NCBI GenBank assembly: GCA_903813345.2
Contig: CAIIXF020000001.1
Location: 45,217,885 to 45,277,884, forward strand
From: Owenia fusiformis
Lineage: Eukaryota; Annelida; Polychaeta; Sabellida; Oweniidae
Length of the DNA: 60,000 bases
Direction: 5' to 3'
The notes beneath the pieces were generated by a model that saw only the letters and a program-made list of their open reading frames with translations, had not been told where the DNA came from and did not search any database. Numbering within the stretch: the stretch's first letter is position 1; every line of letters starts with the position of its first letter. The position numbers and the translations under genes were made by a program. Shown here one piece after another: positions 1 through 13,200 of this stretch.

Positions 1-875
1 GATTGACTTGTCACATTACAAAACGTTTCCCGGGTGTGTTTCATTTTCACATTTATAAAGATTCTGCATTTTTAGAATTACTTATATTCGATTGAGGCAC
101 CATAATTTATAAATATACAGTTGAGTATTTTTTATGTTGCATGAATAGTGAAACTATCTTTTTGTCATCAAAGAATTGTTGTGTCCCCATCGCAGAGAAA
201 TTTGACACTTGAAGAAATATGCTAACAAAATATGATCTGCTATCATAGATTGATCAACTGACACTTGACTACTGTCAATGCTTTCTAGCAAATACGACGC
301 TTCATTTTGCCTTTCAAAAATTATAATAAATGCTTTTTCAAAAGCATTTGTATAGATTCACAAAGAAGCTATATTCAAATCTAATAATTCCCATATTTTA
401 GGATTTCTCCGCATTCTTATATCTATATTTGATTTGATTTATATATCTTCAACTGAAGATTTTTTGTTTTCTCACCATCATCCTTTCCAAATAACAGTTT
501 TTATCATTTAAAAGGCGTAAACTAATCAAAATAGATAGTTTTTATTCATCAAATTAAGAAAACATCACTGTATATATAGGTTCAGTATGATCTCTCAGTC
601 CAATTGATAAATAAACAATCAAATCTAGAAATTCCATTGCCGCTACTATTAATCATAATAACTTCATATTTGATGTGCATTTGGATTCAAAATTCAAAGA
701 AATGCAATAATTTTATAATGAATGTTAAGGTAAATAGATAAATAAATTGATGAATGGCATTTTGAAAACTAATAATTTTACATCCATCTTAATATGCGAA
801 TGATAAATTGAATTGCTGTTTTGATAAAAGTATGTGATAGATATGAAATAATGAAGTTGCATCTTGTGTTTACAG
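1..875 (+). other. intron (3' part) upstream of first visible PRDM exon
   Basis: AT-rich sequence without a recognisable coding exon. It ends in a normal acceptor (tgtgtttacag, 865-875) that starts the first visible exon. The reading frame happens to stay open for some 50 bases upstream of the acceptor and contains an ATG at 821, but the translation there has no family similarity. The exon begins with the last two bases of a split codon, so at least one coding exon, with the initiator methionine, must lie left of the window. Confidence 0.7.
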
Positions 876-1225
876 ATGAAGCTGTTGATGAGCATAGTTT
901 TGGACAAGCTCCAAGTATTGCTGCCCCTATAGATGATGTCATGGATGATCACCATGGCAGCGATGACAGCATAGATACTCACCATGACAACACTAACAAT
1001 ACTGCTGAAAATAACAATGATGCAACCAAGACAATCACAACTGAACATCCACCAGTATACATTCCAGAAGACATTCCAATCCCAGATCAATTTGAACTCA
1101 GGGAATCAACTGTGATATTTTCATTAGGTGTTTGGACCAAATTCCCCATTTCTGCTGGTCAGAAATTCGGTCCGTTCCAAGGCCAATTCAAGGCGAAGGT
1201 GGACGACCCTTCAGCTGCCTGGGAG
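876..1225 (+). CDS. PRDM16/MECOM-like: PRDM exon A: acidic leader and N-terminal half of PR/SET domain
   Basis: Acceptor tgtgtttacag before 876; donor gtaagt from 1226. It begins with two bases of a split codon and ends on a whole codon (tgg gag). It encodes 116 residues: a low-complexity Asp/His/Asn-rich stretch, then [25 protein letters not shown] and GQKFGPFQG, ending in AAWE. The intron falls right after the Trp-Glu that in vertebrate PRDM3/16 closes the corresponding exon, so the intron position looks ancestral. Family members read about PGAGLGIW where this exon has VIFSLGVW, so the glycine-rich turn of the SET fold is altered. Confidence 0.93.
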
Positions 1226-4200
1226 GTAAGTTTCTGATTCTGAATCTTCACCTTTAATCAGGAGGCATTCTATTAGATCCCCTACCCCAGCTGTAAGATG
1301 TCTCAGATGCCTCATAACATCACTATATTGCCTTGTGTTAATTGCCTTGAAAAAAGATTCCCCTGGAAAGATAGCAAGAGGCCATTAAAGTTCACTTAAT
1401 TAACACTTAATTGTCTTTTCCGAGAAACATGGGTTAGGGGATAATTGTTTGTTAAGAGAAAATGTATCAGATTCCTATTACAGTGTGTTTCATGTAGATA
1501 ATTTCGGAATCTCCAGGACTCATCTTACACAGTTGCATTGTTAAGTTGTTTTAATTAAGCAGTTTATGTAGAAGGTTATCTCCGCTCTTCTTATATGTCA
1601 GAGTTGATGGAACAGTCATCTGTATATTTCATGAGGAGCAAATTCAGTATGTGCATTCTCAAGAACTTTTTTAATTACATGTACATGTATGTGTCAAAGT
1701 GGAGATTTGTATTTTTTATATTATTTGATTTTGTATATATTAATTACCTTCCATTTCAAGTAGCAATTCCAGTATATATAGTGTTTATTTTATCTTTTAG
1801 GTTAAACTGACAAACTTCTTTATCTGGCACTTCTCATGGATTCTTTAACAATTTTTAGGTAAACATAATCAGTTGTTTTCAGGTTTATCTCACTGTGAGG
1901 TTTCAGGTAGCAATATTTGCAAGATATCTTACCTGTAATTCACCTGGCTTGATAACATTAGTAGTAATTGGTTTAGTTTGTTTACAAGTGATAAGATGAG
2001 ATGTAAGTACAAGTTGATTGTTTACAAACATGTAATGTTACACCTGGAAATGATAAGTGAAATGAACATAAGCTTAGTCAAATAGTTGGATAGATCACAG
2101 GTGAGTTATCTAGGTGTATCCTGGGCTCTATTTAGGCTTTATATCAACCTTCTTGGACAGTTGGACGGGCATCTATAGAGTTTCATATACAGTAGACTAT
2201 ATTGAAATATTTAACACAAGGAGCTTTGAAATTAGCCAATGATGATTTTGGATTTTGCTTGGTGGTCCGTGGCTCAGTTGCCATATTCAGGGTGTATTTT
2301 GTCTTTTTTATATTTTGTTTTCACCTGTTCTAAAGTCTTTGGATTTAAATTTTCTGTCTCGTATTATACCAATTGATAGTCTATTATGTTCCTCCATGGC
2401 TTTGTTATTTTGAAAACCACAATTCCTTGGGCCTTTGTGCTTAGTAGTAAGCGAATCAATATCAAGTTGCAGTGTGGATGGTGGGATGGCCAACTAGATT
2501 GTTTACATGTTCATGCATATGCTCATTACTCTAATTACCGTTAAATGTAGGGCGGGAGAAAAGTCTATCTCATCTGGTAATTATATTTTTTCATCATTTG
2601 TTCTTGTGTATATGAACTTTGAAAATCTGTCTGCAGACACGTTTGAGACAGAACTTCACGCTTGTGATTTTGGATCTTCTACTTTATAATTTCTAGATGT
2701 CTTGAATGCATTATCCTGTTGGTTTTAGGCAATTTGCTTGATTGTCTCTAGCAATAAGTATATTGAAATTGCAACAGATATCGGCAGATTATCTGTTTGC
2801 TTGACAGTGATGAATTTAATCTCATTCCATAAAATTGAATTTTGACATTTTTGAGTTGTGGCAACTAAGTGAATCTTTAGGTCATCATCTACTGAGTGGT
2901 TTTTATCCGGTGACTCACAAATACAAGATTAGATATCTTTTAAAGTACAAATATATGAAAATTCCATCTGGCTCAATATAATTAAAAGTTCTCAAAGATG
3001 TTAATATAACTATATTCAAACGTAGAACAGATAGACACCTTTAGCACTAAAATAAATGTATCATATATTGTACTTTTATATATTAATCCTTTTAGAATAA
3101 ATTAATTATATTGTACCTTTATATTAATCCTTTTAAAATAAACGTAGTATATAAATAGTATCTACATGTATATGTAAAATATTGATATTTTTATGGATAT
3201 TTCGGAAAATTAATTTCAGTTTGATTTTAATAATGAAGTATAGTTAGACGACATTCACAATAATACTTTTGACAAATTTAACTTAAACGAGAACACCATC
3301 ATTATGAGTAATAATGATGTATTTCCTTATTGAGAAGCAAACACTACCAGCAATGGAATAATCAGTGAAAATAGCAATCCAAAAAAGAGACAAACGATCT
3401 CGTGAATTACTTGGATGATTTGTTAATAAGTTGAGAAGAGTTTTCTTCCCCTTCATTGGAGGATGTGGCCATAAAATGAGATGCCATCAGGCTCCGTATC
3501 ACATCCCTTGCCCGTATTAATCATCACTTCCAAATTGTTTCAACTCGATGTGGAGTCATTTGGAAAACTTACAAATGAAGTCAAATGATCTGGAAGGTTG
3601 TGAAATTAAATATCAGTGATTGGGATGTTTTCGTTGAAAGATGATATATATGCTGACACCATGTGTCTATGTTAGAGGCCCTTTAGACTGATGTAACTCA
3701 TTGTTTTAGTTACATTGCAGTTACGTGGAGAGACCTAATGCCTCCCAGTAGTGGAATGTATTGAAAATGCCACCAATGTGCATGTCATCATACCTTTTAG
3801 ATTCACAATATAGCATCATATTAAAATTTAGAGATCAGATTTCTATTACATGCATTCTCCCAATTAAAATCTTAAACAATAGACCCATTGCATACCTTCT
3901 TGAAATACTTTCACTTGGATGCCAGTGACATTGGCGTATTTGACTAATATACTGGTAGAATTATTATTAATTAAAACATTCCTATGCAGCTGGTGAGGAC
4001 CTATTATATAGAAAACAGCAGTGACAAATTAAAAATTGAAAATATATGTTAAAGAATTTATGATATAGTCACTTTTAACAACCCCTCTCTAACCCCTCTT
4101 CAGTGACATTTCAATGCACGCGTGAATCTTAAATCGTGAAAAAACATTGTATCCTTTTAATTGAATGACTTGATGAAAGAACGAATTGAATTGATATAAA

Positions 4201-7200
4201 TACACCACATGTAGAAAAACTTGTATAGGTTATTAAAGTGTTGCTGCATTGAGGCCATTGATGAGTCTAACTACTTGAAATTATTGTCAAATCGTATACT
4301 GGGCGGAGAAGCTCACATGTCACTGTGGATGTGTATATAACACTCAATGGCTATATGAACGCCCGTGAACTCAAAAAATATTTTAATTATTGTCTCTGTT
4401 CAATGATCCAGTTTTGCGGTGGAATCTGACAAGTATTGCCCAAGTTGATCGCAAAGTATGTGATTCCCACACTTTTTTGTACCTAATCTTAACATAAAAG
4501 ATGTTTGAAGTATTTCAGCTAGCTCCCTACTGGGGAAGGTGACAGTGTTTACTAATTGATGGAACCAACTTTCTAACATTCCTTAATAAGAACCCAAATA
4601 AACATCTTCACTTTTTTAACTCTAAATTTGGGAACTTTATTGTTCTAAACCAAAACAAGCATTCTACCACACCCAGTAGACTCAAGAAAAATCGCAAGCA
4701 CAGGTGGTATTCTTATCCCATAAAATATGTGCAAGAACAGAATTATGAAGCGAAAACTTCATAATTCTTTTTAGGGCAATATAACTGACAAATTGATTGG
4801 ACAGGAAGCGATGAGGATCACATACTCTTGGTCGAAGTGCCATCTATATGAGACCTTATTCGCATTAATATATCTCGGTTCAAATCAACTTGCAAATATA
4901 GAGGGGTGAATAATGACAGAAATTTTTTTGAATATCATTTTTAAGCATATTCTGACAGAGAAAAATCACTTGTGTATCCTAAAGTATAAATAATGAGTTA
5001 TTCTGACATATGTTTGCACTATTTCCTCTGGTTACATAAATCGTGATATTTAAATCTTAACATTTTACACCAAGTTGTAAAGAAATATATGTTTGTGGGA
5101 CACAACAGTGGGAGGATTAAAACCAACAAATGTAACAGGAGGGATAGCTTTCAATCTTAATTCTGAGATGTATCTTCTCAATTTATCTCCACCCTGTGGT
5201 GACGCAGAATTATTTTAAGCTTGATTCTTTAGCCTGCTCAGGACACGCCAATTAAAACACAATAATTTACATGTCTTGACTCCTTTGATCTTATCACATG
5301 GGTTTAATCACTTATAGCTATGGTTAAAGTGTTCCTTTTGGGAGTCCTAAAACAGGATACCTCATAAATGATGGGATCCTAGGATGGTGCCAGATAAGTG
5401 AGATTCATGAAATGATACTTTAGCCAAGAGAGTTATATTTCACAATCTATCCAATTTACCCATCTTGGTTTTCCAAGACTAAAAAGTTTTCATAAAATAA
5501 AACTGGTAACTGGTATGAATTTGCAATCATTTTTTCAATTATGATACCTTTTCGATCTCTGCCCAGAGACATTAGACCGACCCTTATGTCATTGGTTATT
5601 ATACTACTCTCTGGATAGAACTGATCATTTTATAGTCGACCAATCAGAGAGCACCTCAATTCCATGTTAATCTTTGAGTCTCTGATTGGGTTAACAGGTT
5701 CAAAGGCTCATTACTCATATAAAAAGTAATGCAAAATTGATCAGTCTTGGAATGGGTATCTTAGGACCTGTGTATCAAGGGATTGTAATGGTATGTCTAG
5801 GCATCCAGTTGAACTGTGAATATGAGAGGCTGTGTCTATGTAGATGTGTTGATAGGCTTCTCCTCCATCATTTTTCATTAGGCTCACCATACATCATACC
5901 TCACTATAGCGCTCCCTAAATCTGTTTTCCTCATCACAATGAGTATGAACCTGCGTTCCCAGACTAAAGTTTTTATAAACTGTCACTGTGTAAAATCAAA
6001 AAAGTCATTCTAGGTAATCTAATTTAATCCTTTAAAAAACAACTGGAAATAGTTGTAAATCTGTGCATTGTCCATGCAATGTGAGTGTGTTTTGATGGAA
6101 GAAATAGTTTGTTGTGATTGTGCAACGAGGGCTTGTTTGGTGGGGTGAAGAGGGCTCAAGTGGGTCGCCTCTCTAGGCCCAATAGGGGGCATCACGACAT
6201 AGGGTGACTCACGCTACAGATACATGACGTGATGTAACAACAAACAAGTAGTTCCAGCAGGAAAATTCAAAATAAAATCTTACACCAGATAAAAAATTCT
6301 GTGTAGAAATTTGTTCCAGGATTTTGAAAGTTGTTCTAGGATTTAAGATTCGTGCAACTGAAGATAAACAAACATAACTGCATTCATTGCAGTTGAGTTG
6401 TTTGACTGTATCACTGTTCCATTAATGAATGAAAAAAGTTCAAATACAATCTCTCTTAACTCTCTGAGGGTGAAGGGGTCATATGGTAAAAACCACATTA
6501 ACAAAAACAAATCCACTAATTAGTTTATGTATACATTTGTATATTTCTTTAAGTGTGGTTACCAGTGGCATCTTGTATCTGTCTTGGTGTCTAAAGACAA
6601 TGATGCCCTAGGCTAGAGCATCAATAGCCTTCATATACCTTCAAAGTATACCTGAAGGACAAAAATACCTATTTCATTTCATATCTTATCTCTTGGAATT
6701 GCAACTTCTTATCCTCAATTGTCTAATTCATATATAGCTCATTCTATGGGACCATAGACAATAAACTGGTTTTATTTTGAAGGTCTGATGAAGAAATATT
6801 TTTGTGTATTTGTAGAGTTTTCACAGGATGAAAAGATATTCTGTATATTTTGAAACATCTAATCAATGAAAACATTCTTTTACCACAATTTGTTCAGCCT
6901 CTGACCACCCTGTCTTCAGTTCTCTCTTCCCTAGTGTGAACGTTGAATTTTGTTGCCTTACTAATTGGCACTTTTGGGCTATTTAGGAATATAAACACAG
7001 AGGTTGAAAGAAGATACAAGATTATCTTAAGAATTTCTACAAGCTTTTCCTGGAATGGAAGTTGAAATTAAAAAAGGATTGGTCTGGAGATAAGATAAGA
7101 TACAATTTCATCATAAGGTTTTTGGCTTATCATTTCATATGACAAATCTTCATTTTAATTCATTGGCTTTTACAATCAGTTATTAGACATTAAATAAAAA

Positions 7201-10200
7201 GATATTGTAGAAACATTTCATAATTGTAGAAAAATCCTTGGATAGGTAAAAAACATTTGATAACAGATTAAAATTGTGAAACAAGAGTTCATGTGTTTTT
7301 GATCAGTCTCTGACAAGGATACGGTGGAACTAATTTGAAACTTGGTAGTCCCAGGGCACTCTTCTTTCTTGATGTGTTTTCTATATCTGATCACCTAATA
7401 CCCCATCAATCTTTGAGATCAGGATCTTGGTTCACAATTAAGCATGTACCAAAAAATGTTTTTGTTTATGAGGTGTTGATGCCTTTGAGCATTGCCTTTT
7501 AGGAATTGAGGAAAATGATTCCAAGAATGTTCTTGAAATTTGAAAGAATGAGACTGATAACAGTGTCACCTATTATCATTCGATATTGAACTTTTTTAAG
7601 TTGTCAATCATTTTATGGAGTATTTTATTCAAATGTTTCTTTTAATTACTTGAGTTATTTTTTCTGTTGTGTAAGCTTGTGTTTGACAAGATGGTCTATA
7701 ATTACAAATATAACAGGAACAGGATATGTTCCTCTGTAGATACTTTCAAAGTGTTTATATGCAAACTTCAGTGAGCAAGTGCAGTGGCAGGCTAAACAAT
7801 ACAGGTCTACCCTCTTGATGCAACAAGTGGCGAACACTCGTAACCTACTGGGACCATCAAAATCCTCCAAATTTTATCTTATCAGATTATTAGGAGTCAC
7901 TTGTTTATGGCTTATTGACAGAAAATAAAGCAAATGGTAGAATAAAATAAACAGACAGCTGAATTAAAAGACATTAGTTGCGATTGGCAGACGGAAAAAG
8001 AAAGTGCCAGAAAATCTTGGCTACGTGGGATGATAAGAAGACTTTGAAGTACAGGTAAAGTATTTTAGCGTTCATAAACATCTATTTAATGAAAAACAAA
8101 ATAAAGCTTGATAAATGCATAATCACTGTAGAAAGGTGTCATATATTAAATAAAAATTCAAGATCAATTTTGTTGCTGAAAATATGCCAAAACATACTAA
8201 ATCTGACATTTAATAGAGGTTGAATATTCTATTCTTATTCAAATTATATAATTAATTTATTCCAAATAAATAAAATCTATGTAAACGCCTCTGGTTTTAC
8301 AGTACTTGATGTTCAGCGAGCAGCTTCTTTTTCTCATCAAAGTTGAAGTTGTAGTTGTCATCAGTCTGTCTTATATCTCTCTTTTTATAAGTGAATTCCT
8401 TAGTCACTAATATCTCTAATATAGACAAAGTCCCATAGTGATGATAGCTAGGAACATTAGCACAAGGAGGATGATACCAGATTTACCATTCTCACTGTAA
8501 CATTGTTTATAACAGGAGATAAATCCAGGATTTTTGTAAACGTACACAAGTTAGAATTCAGTTGAAGAGGGATTATATTTTTATTAAAGCCTGAGCTCTA
8601 AACCCACCTATTTAAAGGGTAATCTCTAAAAACTGTTTGGTTGAGGGGTTAATGATAATTTTGAATTGATTGTTGTCACTATCAGAAGTGGTGACCTATT
8701 GTTATAGTCTCCAACTTTTTTTCTGGATAGAGTTTGGCAGTTGGAGTTCGGCATTTGGTGGCCAATGTTTGATGCCCATAACAAATGGCAGGTGGTGACA
8801 TTTTGCATGTTAATATTATGTTTTAGCATTCATAGCTACAGGATCAGCCGATACCTGGCCAGGTAAAATAGTTTAAATATTTAGTAGAAGAAAAGCAAAA
8901 TGAACAACCCATTAATCGTTAGCTAATAATGTGGCTTTTAGCCTTTAATAAAAGGATGGGCCAGTTGGTATATTTTATTTATTTTTGTTGTGGGAGGTGA
9001 GAACTGCTCAGTGCAAACAGAAAAACAGTTGCTATGGAGACCAGATCAACTGATGTCCAAATCATAAACAGATCCAAAAGATGGGTGGAAATACCAGAAA
9101 CCATGACATCAGATTTACCAAACAGGCTAAATCATATCTCAAAACCTAGAACCAAAAAACTTATCAATTCAAAAAGTCATTCATCAACCCCCATTCTTTA
9201 AATGCTGTAAGCTATCTCGGCAAATGGATACTAAGGGTGGGGGGGGGGGGCAGAAACTTGGTACAAGACTACTCAAGGAATGATTAATGATAATAAACTA
9301 TTGATGTATTTCCAGTATCATTTCAAGGAAAATTCCATTTCTAAGAGATAAGTTATATATTTGTTATCAGAGGGACAGATGGGAGACTGTCAGAGAAAGC
9401 AAGAATAAGTATGATGAACACTTAACTGGTTTAATTAAACTGATTTGTGAGACTCACTATTCTGATCCTTTGTCTTTAGAAATGATTTAATTAAATGTGG
9501 TATGAGATAAGACCATGTTGCTTAGATAAGATACTTGTAGGTACATCACGCCTTGGTAACACAAAACTTTGCTAATCATGCCTCATTATTTAATTATTCC
9601 CAGTTAAGCTATTGGACAATTAACAGAGGTATTGCATAACTGATAAAAAATTGATGTGATTCAAATATAGAAAACTAACTCATAATATTTTCCCCTAGGA
9701 TTGTGCAGTAGACTAATATGTTTTATGAGAAATATTCTATGCCAGAGCCAAATTGATATGATATCACTACTGATTGCTTGTAATTCAAAGAAATGATGAA
9801 TGCCTAGATTTACATTCTGATTTATCAGAGTCCCTCTTTACCTAACGTTTTTGAGAGACTCTGATATATCATGAGGCAGAACCTGTTCCTAGCCAGTGCA
9901 TTCTCCAAGTAAATCAGTGTATATGGAGGAATAAATTAGTACCTAAGAATGCACTGTCCTGTTTTCCCCTTTGTAAACTTTAATTCAATGAATTCATTAT
10001 GTGGAAAACTTTTATTTATCTTGATGGTTCTTGTTTTTATATTGAAAATTAATAACTATGATAATGTTGACATACTTCTTTTTTCTTATTGTTTTCCAAT
10101 TTAGAATTTTAAACAATAATTATCATGCAAATGTCGACACTTAGATTATTTGGGAGGGCATTGTGTTTGGTCACACTCATTAGGCTTTGTCTGCTTATGT

Positions 10201-13200
10201 AATCATGCAACTGCAGGTAATGCCTTCCCATGATACTCATGGTCAATAGAACTCTGTAAATAATTTGATTGGTCCGTACATTTTAGGGTTAAAGGAAACA
10301 TTTATTACAGTCAGTAACCCACAGTCTGAACTATTCCAAAAGGATAGTAAAGGCTGTGGATCCCACAATGCTAGATTTAGTAATTAAGAGATATTCTGCT
10401 AAATTGATCTGCAGGCAAAGAGCATTCTGCAGCACTTGACTCTAGATTAGATAGTTGCTAGTCTCATCTATAAATCAACCTCTTCATTCTAAGCCTTATT
10501 GGGTAGCATTAATAGAATCTAATAGCCCATGTTTATATAGCGTCTTTAATATTGTTCCATTTATCATTGCCATTGAATGCAATTTTACGCAGGTCATCAT
10601 TTTCTTTAATGAAAAAAGAGTCGAAATAAATAGAATTAGCAATGAAGAGAATTGAAAAAATCAATTATCATGTTAGAAATAATGTAGATATTCAATAAAA
10701 TTAAACCTTGTCATCACATTTTTGCGGAAAAGCTGCGAAATAAGCATGACACAAATAAAATCATTTGATGGATGGTAGCATGTTATGGAGAAATCGGCAG
10801 CTGTCTCCGAGATTACGTTAGCATATCTGTATTTGTATCCTAGTAACCACTGATACCTACTACGCATCCAATCTCGCACCATCCAGCACAACCATTGCAC
10901 ATGCTATCACCTCTCATCTCCCCTTTGCTCCAACATAAAACATTTCTAGAGCACCTCTCTTCAGACTACTCTTCAAATATTACACAAGACAAAGGCAAAG
11001 AGAAAAGAATATTGCTAAGATTAGGAATGGATTCAAAATAGATAAATCTGATAATTCTGAATATCAAAGATATTTCAACCGAGCATAAAAATTAAGAAAC
11101 CAGTTATGTTTGATTTTTTGCAGTAATCTCGACTCTCATTTCTGTAATTTTAAGAATACAATAATTTTAAGAATACAATAAATAAAAGATAAAGTTAGCA
11201 TATAGATATTAGAATTAGAAGACAATAAATAAAGTTAGAATACAATAGTTAAGAGTACAATAACAGAGTAAGAATACAATGAATTTTTATACAATCTGAA
11301 GCAATCGAGATCGAGCTAAAAAACCATCAACAATTTGGACCATATCTGAATATGTAGAACTCTTGAGGAAATCTCAGTATTGTTGGTTAATTAAGAGAGA
11401 CAATGACAGTTAGCGGATGCACCATGATCAATTATCTATTATAGTAGCTCTGCTCTGGAAATAAGCATCCTGACAGATAAAGAAGACACTTCCTTGCAAA
11501 TATTTACAATCATTTCAGCTCTAATTAGACTACAAAGCCTTAAAGGACCACTCACTAGAATATTAAGTCGATACATTAAGAGTCTATAGTTAAGTTAAAT
11601 GAATATTATTTTTATTAATTGTTTAAATAAGTTTTAGGACTTGAAAATATAATTTTAGGTAATAATTCGGAAACTTTATTTATTTATTGGCTACTTATTC
11701 ATGATTTTAAAATCATGAATAATATGCACAGGACCTTTAATTGTATTAACTTGATGAAATCTTTTGAAAGTATCTTCAACTGTTTCTAGAATTCTTGATG
11801 TTTTTGTATATGATTGATTACAGTGATTTTTGGTGATTGATTGATGCAATGATTGGTTCAATTTCTAGTTGATTGGAATTATGATTGATTTATTTATAAT
11901 TTGCAAATTGAATTAATGGATTTTGAACTAACCCATGGGTTAGAGTGGCTCCAATATATCCAAATATATCAATTAATAATAGGATGTATAAAATGATCAT
12001 TTATATCATAATCAAGACAAATATATGAATGACAGACTATCCGTATATGTTCTTAACATCTACTTATTTTTGAAGATGTTTTAAGTCAAAGAAATGTCAG
12101 TTCAAAGATGGTACATCATAATATATACTGACAACATAATTAGAACAATTTAGAATCGCAACCTGTGTATGTTGCATCTCAAGTTTAGGCTACAATAACA
12201 CTCTGACGAAATAAATAGAAACATGCTTCCTAGTGTTTTTGTCTTGACATCTGATTTCAACTGTCATCAATTATGTACATTTGGAATCGTTCTGAGACAA
12301 AATTCCAACAAATCTGTAATTGTCTTTTAAGGGAGGATTGTCAGAAGCTAATTGAAACAGGACTTTTTCCTTGTCTTTTAGTGTGAGAATAACCCTGGGG
12401 TGATAATACAAATGCGCCCCATATGTTCATAATTCCTTAATTTTTGTGAGGCCATGATTTTTGTTCAAGTCTTTTTTATTATAGAGAGCCAGGTTGCAAA
12501 TGTATCTTGGTAGACAGTAATATAGCATTATAGGGTAAACTAGTGTCTGCCAATCTAAACCAATAGATAAAAGTGTCTTATAGAAAATAAATGGCATGAT
12601 TGTTTGAATGTATTCAGTGCTAATGCATCTTGGCAGTGAGCTTTATGTGATGGTATGGCTTTTAGCAGGCTATCTAACCACTTTCCATAATGGATGGCAT
12701 ATGTCTTTGAGATTGCTTTAATTCCAGCCAATTTATGAATCATATTTTCATATTTCATTTGATAATCAGTTACCTAATGGAAGAAAGTGTCATTCTGTGT
12801 ATTGTGGAGATAATGGCGAGATGGTGTTCGACGCACAAGATACCTTTCAATGGATAAAGCACTTCCTGTGGCGGGACTATGAATGATGGGAGATTGCTAG
12901 AAACGTCGCAGAATTGTACAATTCACTTTTGTCTTCACGATTGATCTTTCACATCCAAGCTATTAAATAACAGAGAAAACCAGAAAATTGCATGCTATAT
13001 TGTCATTCAAGCCAAAACAATCCAAATTAATAATTTCCTTTAGTTTTAAATGTGAATGGATGTAAAAATAAATGGTGTTAGTATGCGTTCAAATTGCATA
13101 TTAATCTAGTCTTTTTGAACTAATGAATAGAACTATGATTAATGCCATATTTGATAATTGCCCAGAATAAATAACTTAACTAGCCAGAAAACAATGTTTA

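Noticed and set aside
821-875. ATG at 821 as the PRDM start codon
   Set aside because: A good acceptor at 865-875 precedes the conserved part, and the residues before it are AT-driven. Family proteins have coding exons further upstream.
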